From the NCBI GenBank assembly GCA_023846275.1, contig CM043870.1:5393527-5457526 (forward strand): a stretch of DNA of 64,000 nt, given 5' to 3'. The position numbers were made by a program, and so were the translations under genes. Every line of letters starts with the position of its first letter. Positions within the stretch are counted from its first letter, which is position 1. Origin of the DNA: Vanilla planifolia. Its lineage: Eukaryota; Streptophyta; Magnoliopsida; Asparagales; Orchidaceae. The notes under the pieces are model-generated. The model did no database searches, was not told the origin of the DNA, and saw nothing but the letters and a program-made list of their open reading frames with translations. Below are positions 61,194-64,000 of this stretch, one piece after another.

Positions 61194-64000
61194 GTACAAT
61201 ATTTCTTCTGTTTCCATCTCCATGTTGAACACTTATATTTTTCAAATTCTATGTAACTTCGGTGAAGTGTCGGATTGCATATTTGATGAAGAGCTATAAA
61301 GTGATATCTTTAACATATTTGGCAACAATTTATGATGGTTCATGTTGTGCTCATATTAGTGCTTATTCAATCAACACTTACTAGTTAAATACAAAATGTT
61401 CCTGAATTTTCTTTAATCTCATTTGATCAGTGTTATGGAGCAAATTCAGTTTTATTTTGTTCAATGGAAGTTTCAATTTTACATTATGGTAGATGGACTT
61501 GTATAAAATGAGTTTGTATTAGTATTATAATCTATTAAAGCATCATTTTAGCACTAGTGTCATGCATCCTTAATATTAGTTGATTAATCTTGGTGTGCTT
61601 GACTTTGATATTTTTTATTAGAATTAAACTACCTGATATAAAGAAGCATAGAGATGTTTTTCTTTTATTGAACAGTAGAATGCTGATGAAACCAAACTTT
61701 TCCTGGTAGGGGCATAGAAATATTTATATAGTTGCTTTGCCATGATCTAATCCCATAGCTGAGATAGTTTTCCTTGTTAAGTGGAGAATTCATTTTTTAT
61801 ATCTTAATGGAAGTAGAAGGATGGTCTATTGGGACTAAAGCAAGAGTCAAATTTGAAAATTTCTGTATCAGTTGTATCATTCGTTGTTAGAAGTAAATTT
61901 TTCTTGATATGAAAAAAATCAATCATAATTATATTTTATCTCATCACATTCAAAGTTGCTAGAAGTTAGTTATATTATGTCAGTATTCTTGAGACATTTT
62001 AGATTATTACTCGCAATACACAACAAAAAACATTGATAACTATTGGATGAAGTCAACTTAAACAACACCAGATTGTAAGTTTTCAATCATTTAAAAGCTA
62101 ATGAAAATCTTGGATCACAGCAACAAGGAACTCATTAAGATTATGGTTCAAACACATTCGACAATACAGAACAACCACTATCGTGTAAGGTTTATAATAT
62201 TGCTTAAACTTGTCTAAATGATCGCACAAGTGCATAAAAAGACTTATCAAACCATATTGTTGGATTTAAGAATGTTGTGAACATTTAGATACGACAATGC
62301 AAAAGCAAGAATGTTTTTTGCTTAGGATTTTTGAGATGAGCTTTTAAGAATCTTTAGGATAAGGGATGGTTATTTGGGATGGCTTGTCCCAATGCAATAA
62401 TTGAGAAAATATAGGAAAAATTTAGAAATTGATGTGCACATCATGTAGGAGGGAAAAACGTAGTGAAATAAATGAAGGCACAAGGAGGTTTAAAGTATTG
62501 TGACTTTTCGGGAATCTTTGCAAGGATTAAACACACCCATTGGTGGTGGTGGTCGTTGACATTGTAACACCAAGGAAGCATTGCACGTCGATGGTCGCAT
62601 GATGAAAACATAACAAAATTGTGAAAAACTCAAATAAACCATTTCACTAACTTATAGCCTAATAAAAGCGAATATGAATGAATTGCCCTTTAACAAATCC
62701 TATCCATAATAAAAGCTAACACAATCCTATGCATGTCAATGACTAATAGTTAGCTTAAAGAATAAGAAAACAAGGATGAAATCATGATCTTAAAAATATC
62801 AACATAAGTGGGTCATTTTGGGTCAAGCAAAAAGGATCGTTCATGACATGTCTCATAGAAATTGGTGGCTTTAAAAATTTGTTATGGGATGCTCCAATAT
62901 TGACATATCCCTTGTGCAAGGCTATGTTGAAGAATTCTAATATGTAGATTTTCATGTAATTAGTACTATGACAATTGATGCAAAATTGAATACATGCTAA
63001 ACACACTAAATTGGGAGATATGATTGAATTTGGAAACCAATGTTGAAATTAATTGATGCTTGAATTGAATTGACAAAACTGCTTTGAAAATATTTACCCA
63101 AACCTAGACATTTTCCGTAGCATCCATGTGCTAAAGAAACTTAGAGAAAATCCTATTAATACTTTGTTTGCTAGAATGAAAGAAAAGAAATTGCATGCTA
63201 TTCAAAGATACCAAATCTTGTAGGAGCAAGATCTCTGTTGCAATTTGGCAAAATATTCCCTTATGGAGTTAGTTTTTGCTTGGAACACCTAACTAATCAC
63301 CATTTTTATAGAACACCCTTCTTTTACACTTTTCCCAATTCATTGATTTATCCATCAATCTTGGTAGGTACATCATGATGGTGGTTAGGATCTTTCAATA
63401 TTGTTTTCTCAGCTGCATTTTTATACTTTTATTGGTTTCTACTCTATTAATAAATTATGATCATGCAATTGTTACCTCCTAGAAGCATTTGTATGCCATT
63501 TAGATTTCTATTCTATGATGTACCAACTTGGTCCATTGAATCTCTTTTGATCGATTGGTTGGCAACCACAAATAACCTATATCTCTTCGGCCTTTTAGTT
63601 GTACCCTCCTTGCAGTCGATTACTTTGAAATCTTCTTAGTCAAACTTCTCTATTCTTGTAAGTCTATAGTTGGGTCTTCTTTTGGTTACTTTTGCACATT
63701 TCAAGATTGACGTGAGCATTTGAATTGGAATGAACCTCTGAGTTTTGAGGCTTACTATGCGATTTTTTTTTATTGTTTGGTCGTTAATCACTATCGACTA
63801 GTCTAACAAGTGCCATTTTTTTTATTGGTCGATCGCTCTAATTGCTATCGACTAGTCCAACTTCCTTTGGTTTTGTGGATTATGCTGCATTATTAAATGC
63901 TAATTTTCCTAGTTTTGTTGCCTCTCTTATCGGTGATTGGCCAATATTTTAGGCTTAAGGGCAATTAATGAAAATTCCCATACAAGATCCTCTCAAAATA
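61194..64000. other. AAA-ATPase intron 6 (longer than 2.8 kb), reaching the window edge
   Basis: No sequence matching the next expected part of the AAA protein is seen, so the intron probably continues past 64000. The part from 62.1 kb is less AT-rich and looks like inserted repeat DNA of unknown family. It ends with a 54-bp-spaced direct repeat (63791-63857). Confidence 0.5.
63763..63864. repeat. 54-bp-spaced direct repeat
   Basis: CTATCGACTAGTC at 63791-63803 recurs at 63845-63857. Each copy is preceded by a T run plus ATTG-GGTCG and followed by a CTAAC/CCAAC variant. Two units are visible. Confidence 0.55.

Noticed and set aside
62782-63006. 74-residue minus-strand open frame in the AAA gene intron
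   Set aside because: No recognised family. It may be repeat-derived, but nothing supports a gene.
1-64000. tRNA, rRNA, CRISPR array or gene cluster of a new system
   Set aside because: No cloverleaf with box A and B, no rRNA-like sequence, no regularly spaced exact repeats with unique spacers, and no set of functionally linked genes were seen.

Overview
This is a plant nuclear genomic window, most likely from a monocot. The genes have many introns with GT-AG borders. The intergenic DNA is strongly AT-rich and full of decayed retroelements. Coding GC is bimodal: the pectinesterase and the last ABCB19 exon are GC-rich, while other exons are AT-rich. The sucrose transporter has the 14-exon layout and sequence of the monocot SUT1 group. 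Banana-family (Zingiberales) ancestry is only a guess.

Layout. Positions 1-23.5 kb hold no recognisable host gene, only AT-rich DNA, minisatellites, poly-T insertion scars and Ty3/gypsy fossils: an integrase remnant on the minus strand near 6.6-7.1 kb, and a long terminal repeat with primer site plus gag remnant near 15.4-17.4 kb. Positions 23.8-40.0 kb hold a complete ten-exon ABCB19-type auxin transporter whose ninth intron has been swollen to about 7.5 kb by Ty1/copia and Ty3/gypsy fossils. Positions 41.7-44.3 kb hold a complete 14-exon SUT1-type sucrose/proton symporter. Positions 46.4-48.1 kb hold a complete two-exon type-I pectin methylesterase with an inhibitor-like pro-domain. Positions 48.1-56.9 kb are a gene desert with a roughly 108-bp tandem repeat. 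From 57.6 kb to the window edge lies the 5' part of a large organelle-targeted AAA-ATPase gene, with six coding exons visible and the ATPase core outside the window.

All four host genes are on the plus strand. They are ordinary single-copy-type plant genes and not an operon or evident biosynthetic cluster. ABCB19 (auxin export) and SUT1 (phloem sucrose loading) can both act in vascular tissue, but nothing in the sequence shows shared control. I found no convincing undescribed biological system. The more unusual signals are structural: two poly-T tracts flanked by perfect direct repeats (apparent tail-only retroposition scars), an exact 43-bp periodic tandem repeat, a perfect 14-bp hairpin, a sharp GC switch inside ABCB19, and non-consensus residues at two conserved SUT positions.
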